Shown here in pieces: positions 1 through 6,630 of a DNA stretch of 10,839 bases. This DNA comes from Verrucomicrobiales bacterium (GTDB lineage: Bacteria; Verrucomicrobiota; Verrucomicrobiia; Limisphaerales; UBA9464). Numbering within the stretch: position 1 is the stretch's first letter; each line of letters begins with the position of its first letter. The notes under the pieces are model-generated. The model was given only the letters and a program-made list of their open reading frames with translations. It was not told the origin of the DNA and searched no databases. The translations under genes and the position numbers were made by a program. Location of the stretch: positions 1 through 10,839 of the forward strand of contig DLVS01000526.1 of assembly GCA_003445095.1 (NCBI GenBank), in the 5' to 3' direction.

Positions 1-1080
1 CGTGGCCACGCGATCCAAGGCGGCCAAACTTGCATTCGCGCGGCAGGAGAGCGGCAGAATCAAACCTAGCCGTTTCCGGTCTTCGGGCATAAATCCGAGT
101 CCGGCACTTAACGCCGCCGCCACGTTTCCCACCCGCAGGGGCTGACCTTGTATGTGCATCTCCCCCGTTGCGCGCGGATCGAGTCCAAACAGCGCCTGGG
201 CGACTTCACTGCGACCGGCGCCGACAAGCCCGCCCAAGCCCAGTACTTCCCCGGCGCGAAGTTCGAAACCGATGTCCTTGAAACGACCGGGCGAAGAAAG
301 TCCGTTCACACGAAGGCATTCGCGTCCGAGGTACGCCGGCGGACTGGTGTCCGTCGCGGCCTCCAATTCTCGGCCGATCATCTGCTCGATCAATCGATCC
401 GGATTCGTTTGCGCCATCGGTTCCGTGGCGACATGCCGGCCGTCTCGCAACACCGACACCGAATCGCACAAGCGGAAAATCTCATCCATGCGATGCGACA
501 CGTACAAGACGGTGATCGCGCGTCGTTTCAACTCGGCGAGCAGCGAGAAGAGATGTTCGGATTCAGCGACGGATAAGGAACTCGTGGGCTCGTCGAAGAT
601 GATCAGGCGAGCACCGGTCCCAACGGCGGCGGCAATTTGCAGCAACTGCTCCTGACCGGTGGAGAGCTCACTCACCGGTCGATCTACGGGAATATCCGCG
701 CCGATCGCCTCCAGCAGTTGGCGGGCTTGGCGGCGGAGTTCACCGCGTTGTAACCAGCCGCAACGCGCGGGCAGGTCGCCCAGGCACAAATTCTCGGCCA
801 CGGTTAGATTGGGGCAAAACGCCAGTTCCTGGTGCACCATGGCAATCCCCAATCTCCGGGCCGCATGCGGATCGGCGGGGCTGATGCCGAAGCCATCGAG
901 TTGAATTTCGCCTTGGTCCGCGCGCTCAACGCCGGCCAGGATTTTTCCCAAGGTGCTTTTGCCCGCGCCGTTCTCGCCCATCAACGCATGGCAGGCGCCA
1001 CGGGAAACTCCAAAGCTGACCGCATCGAGCGCGAGCACGCCCGGGTAGCGCTTGGAGACGCCAGCGAAACGGAGGAACAC
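1..1080 (-). CDS. RbsA/MglA-type sugar ABC transporter ATP-binding protein (3' end beyond window)
   Basis: Cytoplasmic ATPase predicted to drive import of a monosaccharide such as ribose, galactose or xylose; the substrate cannot be read from the ATPase. I translated the minus strand by hand because the frame is open to the left edge: 360 codons are visible of a family length near 500. The first nucleotide-binding domain is complete: Walker A GENGAGKST (35-43), Q-loop Q84, signature LSTGQ (139-143), Walker B LIIFDEP (D163, E164) and H-loop H196. A second domain begins near 255 and carries the degenerate Walker A GAGRSE (287-292) and the FMPEDRKR motif (330-337) seen in RbsA/MglA second halves. 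The start is GTG at 1080: an in-frame TAG lies four codons upstream, and the next residues (FLRFAGVSKRYPGV) align with the usual N-terminus of the family. The Shine-Dalgarno match is weak (GAGGTG, about 15 nt upstream). The membrane-protein gene ends 31 nt upstream on the same strand, so an operon is likely. Family assignment is firm; the name rbsA is not given because the substrate is unknown. Confidence 0.93.
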   Translation of the reverse strand, partial: MFLRFAGVSKRYPGVLALDAVSFGVSRGACHALMGENGAGKSTLGKILAGVERADQGEIQLDGFGISPADPHAARRLGIAMVHQELAFCPNLTVAENLCLGDLPARCGWLQRGELRRQARQLLEAIGADIPVDRPVSELSTGQEQLLQIAAAVGTGARLIIFDEPTSSLSVAESEHLFSLLAELKRRAITVLYVSHRMDEIFRLCDSVSVLRDGRHVATEPMAQTNPDRLIEQMIGRELEAATDTSPPAYLGRECLRVNGLSSPGRFKDIGFELRAGEVLGLGGLVGAGRSEVAQALFGLDPRATGEMHIQGQPLRVGNVAAALSAGLGFMPEDRKRLGLILPLSCRANASLAALDRVAT

Positions 1081-1111
1081 GGGCCAACGCTAGCGGGGCA
1101 CCTCACGGGCG

Positions 1112-2293
1112 TCACGCCATTGCCGGCCGAGCGGTGAACAAATTCTTGAACCAAGCCCACGCGGCGCGGAGACCGATCGGCCGGATTTCTTGCAATCCGT
1201 AGATCTTGGCCAGGGCGTCTTCATGGCCGCAACAGCGAGGCGGCAGGTTGAATACGTCGGGCGTGTGTTCGCCCTCGACCCGGAGAATTTCGGAATAGAT
1301 CAACCCGCGGCCGAGGATGTAGCGGCCCGGGGGAAGCTTTTCTGTCCGCGCCGGCAAAATTAACCATGGACGCCAGGTGAAGGTGAGCTCGCCGGATTCG
1401 GTCCGGGTCAGTCGGCCATACGCCCGATGCGGCGCCTCCCCTAGTCGCCGAGCGGTGAAGAGCCAGTTGCTGGTGGTGGACGGAGTAAATCGCTTTCGGC
1501 TGAAGGTGATCAAATCACAGGCGAATACCGTGCCAAACACGACCGTTCGAAAGGCCCACGGCGCCAGGAGCAGACACACCAGCACGATAATGAGAGCCCA
1601 GGCGGCGCCGATTCCGTTACCCAGAGCCTGAGCACCGACGACCGAGCCAAGGACCGCAGTTCGGAACGATTTCAGAATCGTGTCCAAACTCGTGAAGGGG
1701 CTGATCAACACCAACACGTTGATCGTGTGCGAGACCAGCCACACGACGCCGTAAATGAGCAGCGCGACGGGAACCAGGACGATTTCTCCCAGCGTATTGA
1801 GCCCGGCGGAGGCGAAGTGCGCGCCGGCCAAATCCAGTTGCGAAGAAACGTGCGGTTTAACTGCCTCAAATACTTCCAACGCGATCGGAATGATGGCTCC
1901 GGTCGCGATCAGGGCGGAGAGTTTGTTCTCGAACAATTCCAGCACATCGAGGGGCTTCTTGAGGGTGGTGGGGATCGCGGGCCCGAGGGAATCCTTGAGA
2001 AAACAGACTCCCACGATGGCGAGCGCGACGCTCCAGAACCACGGCTGCGCATACCAAATCAGCCCGGCGCGATCCTCGGGTTTGGTTCGATAATACTTAT
2101 ACGCCCCGATCGCGCCCACGCCAAGCAATGGCGAAATCGCGATACCTGTAACCTCCGAAAGTGACTCGGCAGCGCGCACGCCGACGCTCGTGTCCTTCTT
2201 GAAGTCATCGGCGACCGACGACGCGCCTTGAGCCGGCAGCCAACACGTAATCGCCAGCCCGAGGGACAGGAGAAATCCGAACCCGCGTTTCAT
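1112..2293 (-). CDS. Multi-pass membrane protein of unknown function with signal peptide
   Basis: I do not recognise the family. The 393-residue product starts at ATG 2293 with a classic signal sequence (MKRG, then hydrophobic residues 5-18, and an AQGAS cleavage-like site near 21-25). Further hydrophobic stretches lie at about 51-67, 84-104, 126-145, 166-200 (long enough for two spans) and 213-258 (probably two spans), giving roughly six or seven membrane segments. Residues 265-393 are mostly soluble, with a tryptophan-rich stretch (TWRPW, 306-310), an arginine- and glycine-rich stretch PPGRYILGRG (321-330) and a vicinal cysteine pair CCGHED (354-359). It lies just upstream of the sugar ABC ATPase on the same strand. 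It does not look like the ten-span permease RbsC, because it has a cleavable-type signal and a large soluble tail, so I do not call it the transporter permease. That it is a real gene is supported by its length, the signal peptide and a clean alternation of membrane segments. Its function is open. Confidence 0.82.
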   Translation of the reverse strand: MKRGFGFLLSLGLAITCWLPAQGASSVADDFKKDTSVGVRAAESLSEVTGIAISPLLGVGAIGAYKYYRTKPEDRAGLIWYAQPWFWSVALAIVGVCFLKDSLGPAIPTTLKKPLDVLELFENKLSALIATGAIIPIALEVFEAVKPHVSSQLDLAGAHFASAGLNTLGEIVLVPVALLIYGVVWLVSHTINVLVLISPFTSLDTILKSFRTAVLGSVVGAQALGNGIGAAWALIIVLVCLLLAPWAFRTVVFGTVFACDLITFSRKRFTPSTTSNWLFTARRLGEAPHRAYGRLTRTESGELTFTWRPWLILPARTEKLPPGRYILGRGLIYSEILRVEGEHTPDVFNLPPRCCGHEDALAKIYGLQEIRPIGLRAAWAWFKNLFTARPAMA

Positions 2294-2304
2294 AGTGGCG
2301 GCGA

Positions 2305-2328
2305 CGCTGCCGTCCCGAGTCGGCAGTG
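2305..2328. repeat. Inverted repeat in the leader of the membrane-protein gene
   Basis: CTGCCG (2307-2312) pairs with CGGCAG (2321-2326) around an 8-nt loop. The stem extends by one G-T pair and one C-G pair to 2305/2328. It lies 12 nt upstream of the minus-strand start codon at 2293, so it could fold in that gene's 5' leader or serve as a regulator site. No U-run follows on either strand, so a terminator is unlikely. Confidence 0.4.
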
Positions 2329-2449
2329 GGAAGAGGAAGTTGCGAGCGATTTTGGAATCTCGGGGTCGACTGGGCGCCCGGACAAGACACGGCTGCCTGC
2401 GCTAGGCCGAGTCGAGTAGAACGAACCTTCTGAGACTTGCCCTACCGGC

Positions 2450-2475
2450 CCGCCGAGCCTCAGGCTTTCCGGCGG
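2450..2475. repeat. Two-tier inverted repeat upstream of the PSCyt1-WD40 gene
   Basis: The outer arms CCGCCG (2450-2455) and CGGCGG (2470-2475) are perfect complements. Inside them AGCC (2456-2459) pairs with GGCT (2463-2466) around a TCA loop, leaving a 3-nt bulge TTC. The result is a strong 10-bp hairpin 21 nt before the chosen ATG at 2497. It has no T-tract. It may be a leader structure, a protein-binding palindrome or one copy of a dispersed palindromic repeat; only genome-wide comparison can tell. Confidence 0.5.
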
Positions 2476-2496
2476 AAGCCAAAATACGCGAGTCCG

Positions 2497-4848
2497 ATGG
2501 AACACATGTTATCGCCTGCTCCTTCTTCGCCGTCTCCGCTTCCCTGTGTTGGTAGTCTTGCCCTGTTCTTCACTAGACGCGAGCTCGCTCGATTCGTTGT
2601 GGTCGGGTTATTTCCCTTGATGGGACTGGCAGAAACGCCGCTGACCATTGCACGCCCCAATCGGTCTGATCCCATCGATTTCCGGCGGGAGATCCTTCCG
2701 GTCCTGCAGGCGAATTGTTTGCCTTGCCATAACAAGACAACCACCAAGGCCGACCTTCTGCTCGAAACCCCAGCGGAGATGCTCAAGGGTGGCGAAACGG
2801 GGCCAGCGATCGTCGCCGGTAATGCGGCGGCGTCGCTGCTCCTGCGACTGTCGAGTCATGCCGAAAAACCACGCATGCCGCCGCGCGACAACAAAGTGAA
2901 CGCGGTTGATCTCACCCCCGAGCAGTTGGGACTGCTCGCGCGCTGGATCGATGAAGGCGCTCACGAAGGGGAGCGGCGAACCGAGACGGTGCGCTGGCTC
3001 GACTCGGCGCCGCCCTTGCGCGCCATTTACTCGGTAGCTTGGTCACCCGACGGAGAATTTGTCGCGTGCGGTCGCGGCCAGCGGGTATTCATTTACCATC
3101 GGCCGACTGCACAACTCGTCACCGAGCTGACCCAGTCAGGAACGGAATCTTCCAACCGCCCAGCGCATCGGGACTTAGTAGGCGCGCTCGCCTTTCGACC
3201 GGATGGACAGCAGTTGGCCTCGGGCGGTTTTCGCGAAGTGAAACTCTGGCGGCGTCTAGAGACTGCGTTCCAACGCCTGCGAGATCCGGTGGGTTCGATG
3301 GGCGCCACGAACTCGGTCCGCTGTGCTGATGGCACGCGCTTGGTTCGACCTGGAACCAATGGGATCGTTGAATTGGTAGACGCGGACGAAAAACGCATCG
3401 CCGAGTTGCACCTCGATGCCCGCGCAGTTGAAGACCTAAAAGTAGCTCGCCTATCGCTGACCGCCGGAAAAAGCGAAGCAGCGGTCATACAAAAGAGATT
3501 GGAGGCTACGGAAAAGGAGGATCAACAGCAGACGGAACGCCTCGGCAAGGCCCGCGAGGCTCGCGTCAAGGCCGACGACTTGGTGGAAGAAAAGCGACGC
3601 GCCCGGGACAAGGCAGCCGGGGAACTAGAACTAGCCGAGGCGGCGTTGGCAGCGCTCAAAAGCGACGCCACTGCTGACGAGAAGAAGCCGCTGGAGCAAC
3701 GGGTCGAATCGGCGAAGAAGCCAGTGGACGATGCCCGGCGAGCGTTCGACGAAGCGGCCCGCAAGCAGGCCGTCAGCGAGGAAGAATTTCGACTGGCTGA
3801 GCTCGCCATCCAACGCAGTCATGCGCAGGTCCGACGTTGGAAGGACGCTCAGGCCGGCGTGACTCAGCGGGTTTCCGAAGCCGAAGCGAGGGTTAAGGAG
3901 CGCGAGAAGGCTGCCGAGTTACCGCCGGCAGCTCTTGCCGCGATTTCGGCCGATGCGAAATGGATCGCGACCGCCCAGGGCGAACGAATTTCCGTGTGGT
4001 CTGGTCTTTCGGGAGAACCGGTGGAGACCTGGGACACTCCGGGGCCGGTGCAAGCGTTGGGTTTTGGCCTAGGTCCCACGCTGCAATTGCGCACGGACAC
4101 CGGGGATTACATCCGCGACCTCCTACCCCGCTGGGAGCTCCAACAAATCATCGGCGGTGAGGAATCTCCGGGACCCTTCGTGGACCGAGTCGGCGCCCTG
4201 GCTTATTCGCCCAATGGCCGTTGGCTGGCGAGCGGTTCGGGCGAACCTTCGCGCAGTGGCGACGTCCAATGGTGGGACCCGCCGACCGGCGCACTGGTAG
4301 GCGCACTGACCAACCTGCACAGCGACACCGTGGCGAGTTTGGCGTTCTCGCCCGATAGCACGGTACTGTCGTCTGGCGGTGCGGACCGCATGGCTCGCTT
4401 AGTGGATGTCGTGCGCGGTCAACCGACGCGGGTCCTCGAAGGTCACACGGGCCACGTGCTGGCGACCGCGTGGAAGGACGATGACACGACCTTGGCTACT
4501 GCTGGCGCCGATCTCGTGGTCAAGTTTTGGGACTCGGTCACTGGCGAAAAGCGCAAGCAGGGTACCGGATTCGAACGAGAAGTGACTGGCCTCGCCTTTC
4601 TCAGCGGCGACCAGTGGATTGCCTGCGGCAGCCCGCGCGAGCTTCGGATCATCAACGAGAATGGCGACCGTGTCCGTGGCCTGATGGGGCTGACTGACTC
4701 TATGCACGCACTTGCGGTCACGGCCGACGGCCACTGGATTGCCGCCGGCGGCGAGGATGGAGTTCTGCGCATTTGGGACCGCGAAATCGAAGCGCCGAAG
4801 TTGGTTTTTGAAACCAAGTTGCCGGAACTCTCGACCGCGGTTCGCTAG
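2497..4848 (+). CDS. Exported PSCyt1 cytochrome c / WD40-repeat protein with internal coiled coil
   Basis: Predicted extracytoplasmic haem-binding scaffold of 783 residues. Order of parts: a signal-like hydrophobic segment (about 35-43, ending GLAET), then a planctomycete-type cytochrome c domain (about 52-150) with a CLPCH haem site (C74, C77, H78) and a downstream RMPP whose M127 is the likely distal ligand. WD40-type repeats follow at about 172-211 and 223-255 and a degenerate one near 268-302. A highly charged Ala/Glu/Lys/Arg coiled coil (about 308-475) comes next, then further repeats from about 478 to 765 with typical pieces such as AYSPNGRWLASGSG, LAFSPDS and VKFWD. PSCyt1 plus WD40 fusions are known in Planctomycetes and Verrucomicrobia, where their role is poorly defined. 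ATG 2497 is chosen; ATG 2506 is almost equal, and the upstream TTG at 2437 is disfavoured because its extension is poor in hydrophobic residues. The phosphoesterase gene follows after 52 nt and is probably co-transcribed. The family call is firm; the start and the biochemical role are not. Confidence 0.9.
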   Translation: MEHMLSPAPSSPSPLPCVGSLALFFTRRELARFVVVGLFPLMGLAETPLTIARPNRSDPIDFRREILPVLQANCLPCHNKTTTKADLLLETPAEMLKGGETGPAIVAGNAAASLLLRLSSHAEKPRMPPRDNKVNAVDLTPEQLGLLARWIDEGAHEGERRTETVRWLDSAPPLRAIYSVAWSPDGEFVACGRGQRVFIYHRPTAQLVTELTQSGTESSNRPAHRDLVGALAFRPDGQQLASGGFREVKLWRRLETAFQRLRDPVGSMGATNSVRCADGTRLVRPGTNGIVELVDADEKRIAELHLDARAVEDLKVARLSLTAGKSEAAVIQKRLEATEKEDQQQTERLGKAREARVKADDLVEEKRRARDKAAGELELAEAALAALKSDATADEKKPLEQRVESAKKPVDDARRAFDEAARKQAVSEEEFRLAELAIQRSHAQVRRWKDAQAGVTQRVSEAEARVKEREKAAELPPAALAAISADAKWIATAQGERISVWSGLSGEPVETWDTPGPVQALGFGLGPTLQLRTDTGDYIRDLLPRWELQQIIGGEESPGPFVDRVGALAYSPNGRWLASGSGEPSRSGDVQWWDPPTGALVGALTNLHSDTVASLAFSPDSTVLSSGGADRMARLVDVVRGQPTRVLEGHTGHVLATAWKDDDTTLATAGADLVVKFWDSVTGEKRKQGTGFEREVTGLAFLSGDQWIACGSPRELRIINENGDRVRGLMGLTDSMHALAVTADGHWIAAGGEDGVLRIWDREIEAPKLVFETKLPELSTAVR

Positions 4849-4884
4849 CGATACCATGAGTAACCGTGGGCCTAGCCGATACGC

Positions 4885-4890
4885 GGAGGA
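4885..4890 (+). promoter_or_regulatory. Shine-Dalgarno site that decides the phosphoesterase start
   Basis: GGAGGA at 4885-4890 lies 10 nt before GTG 4901, and the protein from that GTG begins MTLSRRSW, a normal short n-region for a Tat signal. The in-frame ATG at 4856 has no comparable site and would add 15 residues. This favours GTG 4901. Confidence 0.55.
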
Positions 4891-4900
4891 AACGGTCAAT

Positions 4901-6379
4901 GTGACCTTGAGCCGTCGTTCGTGGTTAGGACACGTGGCGGGAGGTGCCGCCCTGCTGCTCAGTTCTGAGCCTGGCGCCCCATCAGTAGTCGCGGCTGAAC
5001 AATTGGCCACCGAAGCGACCGCAACCCTCGGTCGCTTCCTCGTGATTTCGGACTTTCACTTAGACCCGTTTCTGGGGTTGTCCCGCGACCAGTTCATGAC
5101 GCTCGCGGCCGCTCCGATCGCGCACTGGCCCCAACTCCTCGCCGGGCAGCCGGCTCCCCAATATGGAACTGATTCGCCGCTGGCACTGGTACTAAGCAGC
5201 CTCAGCGACGCGAAGTCCCGGGTGCCTGATCCTGACTTCATTCTCTTGCCGGGTGATTTTCTCGCCCACGGCTGGCCGCAAAAGTACGATCGCCTAGCCC
5301 CGGTAAGTCACAGTCAGGACCCGACCGCGTATCACGAATTCACCACCCGGGTCATGACGCTCGTCGCTGCACGCATTCGGGAAGCATTTCCCCGCGCGCG
5401 CGTCGTACCGGTCCTCGGAAACGACGATTCGTATTGTGGCGATTACATGATCGCCCCGCAGTCGCCGTTCTTGCAGATGTTTGCCGAAGTGTGGGAGCCG
5501 CTGGTATTCGATTCCGGGAACAATGGCGAACAAGTCGGCTCGCAGCGCGGACGCAATTCAGAGACTGCCTTGGTCTCTCGACGCAAGTTCCGCGAGACCG
5601 CGTCACGAGGCGGCTACTATTCCATCCGATTGCCCGGATTGAGCAGACATCGTCTCATTGCGCTCAATACGGTTTTCTTCGCACCGCAATATAGCAACGC
5701 CTGTGGGGACCCGACGGCGACACCGGCGCTGGATGAGTTTCGCTGGCTTGAAGAAATGCTCGCGGCCGCGGAAAGAGACGGAGAATCGATCTGGCTTCTG
5801 ATGCACATTCCTCCCGGCATCGATGGATTCGGAACGCATCGAGCCGGGTCGCCTCAACCCTTGTGGCAGCCGGAGCTAACGGCGCGATTTCTGCAACTCG
5901 TGAAACGTTATGAGAAGACGATTCAGCAGGCGATCGCGGGCCACACGCACATGGACGACTTTCGGCTGGTCCGATTGGACGGTCGAAATGTCCTGCTCAC
6001 CAAAATTGTCCCGGCAGTCAGCCCCATCTTTGGCAATAACCCTGGGTATCAATCGTTCCAGTACGATCGACGCGATGGCCGATTGATCAACTACGGCACC
6101 TACGGCTTGACCTTGCCGGTGGGCCCTGGGGCCTTTGCGTGGCAGGACGAGTACGAATTCACGACGGCCTACCCGAACTTATCGCTGACGGCGCCGTCGG
6201 TTGCTGGGCTGGGTGCTCAGATTCTCAATGGTGGCAGCGATCAAAAGTCATTCACGCGATACTACTCAGTCAGCGGGCCGCCCACTCCGGTTTCGAGCCA
6301 GATTCTCGGCTGCGCGCTTCTCAACACGACCGTCGGAGAATTCGTCCAGTGTTCCGCCGGGGTTGCCGGAGAAAAATGA
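4901..6379 (+). CDS. Tat-exported calcineurin-like phosphoesterase, acid-sphingomyelinase-like
   Basis: Predicted dimetal phosphoesterase acting outside the cytoplasm, 492 residues from GTG 4901 (507 if ATG 4856 is used). The N-terminus has a twin-arginine motif SRRSWLG (4-10), a hydrophobic stretch with AALLL, and an Ala-rich cleavage region near 32. The metallophosphatase motifs occur in the expected order: D51-x-H53 (SDFHLD), GD119 with H123 (PGDFLAHG), GND at 173-175 (LGNDDSY), H302 (LMHIPPG) and GHTH with H348 and H350. The order, the size, and a C-terminal segment ending near LLNTTVGEFVQC are those of the acid sphingomyelinase-like branch of the superfamily. The saposin domain of animal enzymes is absent. 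The substrate could be a phosphodiester lipid, a nucleotide or polyphosphate; the sequence does not decide. It follows the PSCyt1-WD40 gene by 52 nt on the same strand, which suggests a shared transcript and compartment. Confidence 0.9.
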   Translation: MTLSRRSWLGHVAGGAALLLSSEPGAPSVVAAEQLATEATATLGRFLVISDFHLDPFLGLSRDQFMTLAAAPIAHWPQLLAGQPAPQYGTDSPLALVLSSLSDAKSRVPDPDFILLPGDFLAHGWPQKYDRLAPVSHSQDPTAYHEFTTRVMTLVAARIREAFPRARVVPVLGNDDSYCGDYMIAPQSPFLQMFAEVWEPLVFDSGNNGEQVGSQRGRNSETALVSRRKFRETASRGGYYSIRLPGLSRHRLIALNTVFFAPQYSNACGDPTATPALDEFRWLEEMLAAAERDGESIWLLMHIPPGIDGFGTHRAGSPQPLWQPELTARFLQLVKRYEKTIQQAIAGHTHMDDFRLVRLDGRNVLLTKIVPAVSPIFGNNPGYQSFQYDRRDGRLINYGTYGLTLPVGPGAFAWQDEYEFTTAYPNLSLTAPSVAGLGAQILNGGSDQKSFTRYYSVSGPPTPVSSQILGCALLNTTVGEFVQCSAGVAGEK

Positions 6380-6630
6380 AGCGGGCGATGTTATCAAATG
6401 AACATGCCAGTTTCGGGAAGGAGCCGTCCCATCTTCGGGACGCGAAGGCAAGTGCCCACGGCGATGCAACGGTCATCCAGGGGCATTATCCCTTCCGGGA
6501 CTGGAGTAAAGTTCCCTCAGCGAGCTAGAGTTCGGGTTTAGGCCCAGGGCTGACTGCGGGTGGCACGTCCTCTGCGGCACGGAACCGCGAGACAGAATCT
6601 TGCCGCCGGAGCAATTGAACGACAAAAGCC
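6380..6630. other. Intergenic stretch with short inverted repeat and a doubtful small ORF
   Basis: No recognisable gene lies between the phosphoesterase and the first permease. A 6-bp inverted repeat occupies 6425-6442 (CGTCCC, loop ATCTTC, GGGACG) without a following T-run, so it is at best a weak terminator. The motif TTCGGGA or TTCCGGGA recurs near 6412, 6435 and 6491. A reading frame of 47 codons runs from ATG 6398 to TAG 6541; it is very rich in Arg, Pro and Ser and lacks a ribosome site, so it is not called as a gene. The promoter of the permease pair presumably lies here but could not be placed. Confidence 0.5.
6425..6442. repeat. Short inverted repeat after the phosphoesterase gene
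   Basis: CGTCCC (6425-6430) and GGGACG (6437-6442) pair perfectly around a 6-nt loop, 46 nt after the stop codon. The missing T-tract argues against a simple intrinsic terminator. Confidence 0.35.

Larger units (their letters stand above)
2294..2496. other. Divergent intergenic region
   Basis: This stretch of 203 nt separates the minus-strand membrane protein from the plus-strand PSCyt1-WD40 gene, so it should hold promoters for both directions. I could not assign convincing -35/-10 boxes on either strand. It contains two inverted repeats (listed separately). A TTG at 2437 opens the downstream reading frame, but the peptide from 2437 to 2496 is rich in Pro and Arg and does not look like the start of an exported protein, so I treat it as leader. 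Confidence 0.55.

Noticed and set aside
148..1137. Plus-strand ORFs of 81 to 167 codons over the left edge
   Set aside because: They are antisense shadows of the RbsA-type ATPase, whose Walker A, signature, Walker B and H-loop motifs are all in the minus frame.
2437..2496. TTG-started N-terminal extension of the PSCyt1-WD40 protein
   Set aside because: The extra 20 residues are Pro/Arg rich and overlap the strong hairpin at 2450-2475; a later ATG places the signal-like segment closer to the N-terminus.
4712..4855. Upstream extension of the phosphoesterase frame to ATG 4712
   Set aside because: It would overlap the WD40 gene by 137 nt and bury the Tat motif deep in the protein; the GGAGGA-GTG start at 4901 fits better.
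4399..5010. Minus-strand ORF of 203 codons across the WD40/phosphoesterase junction
   Set aside because: It overlaps the 3' end of one well-supported gene and the start of another, has no family features, and has no ribosome site or plausible promoter.
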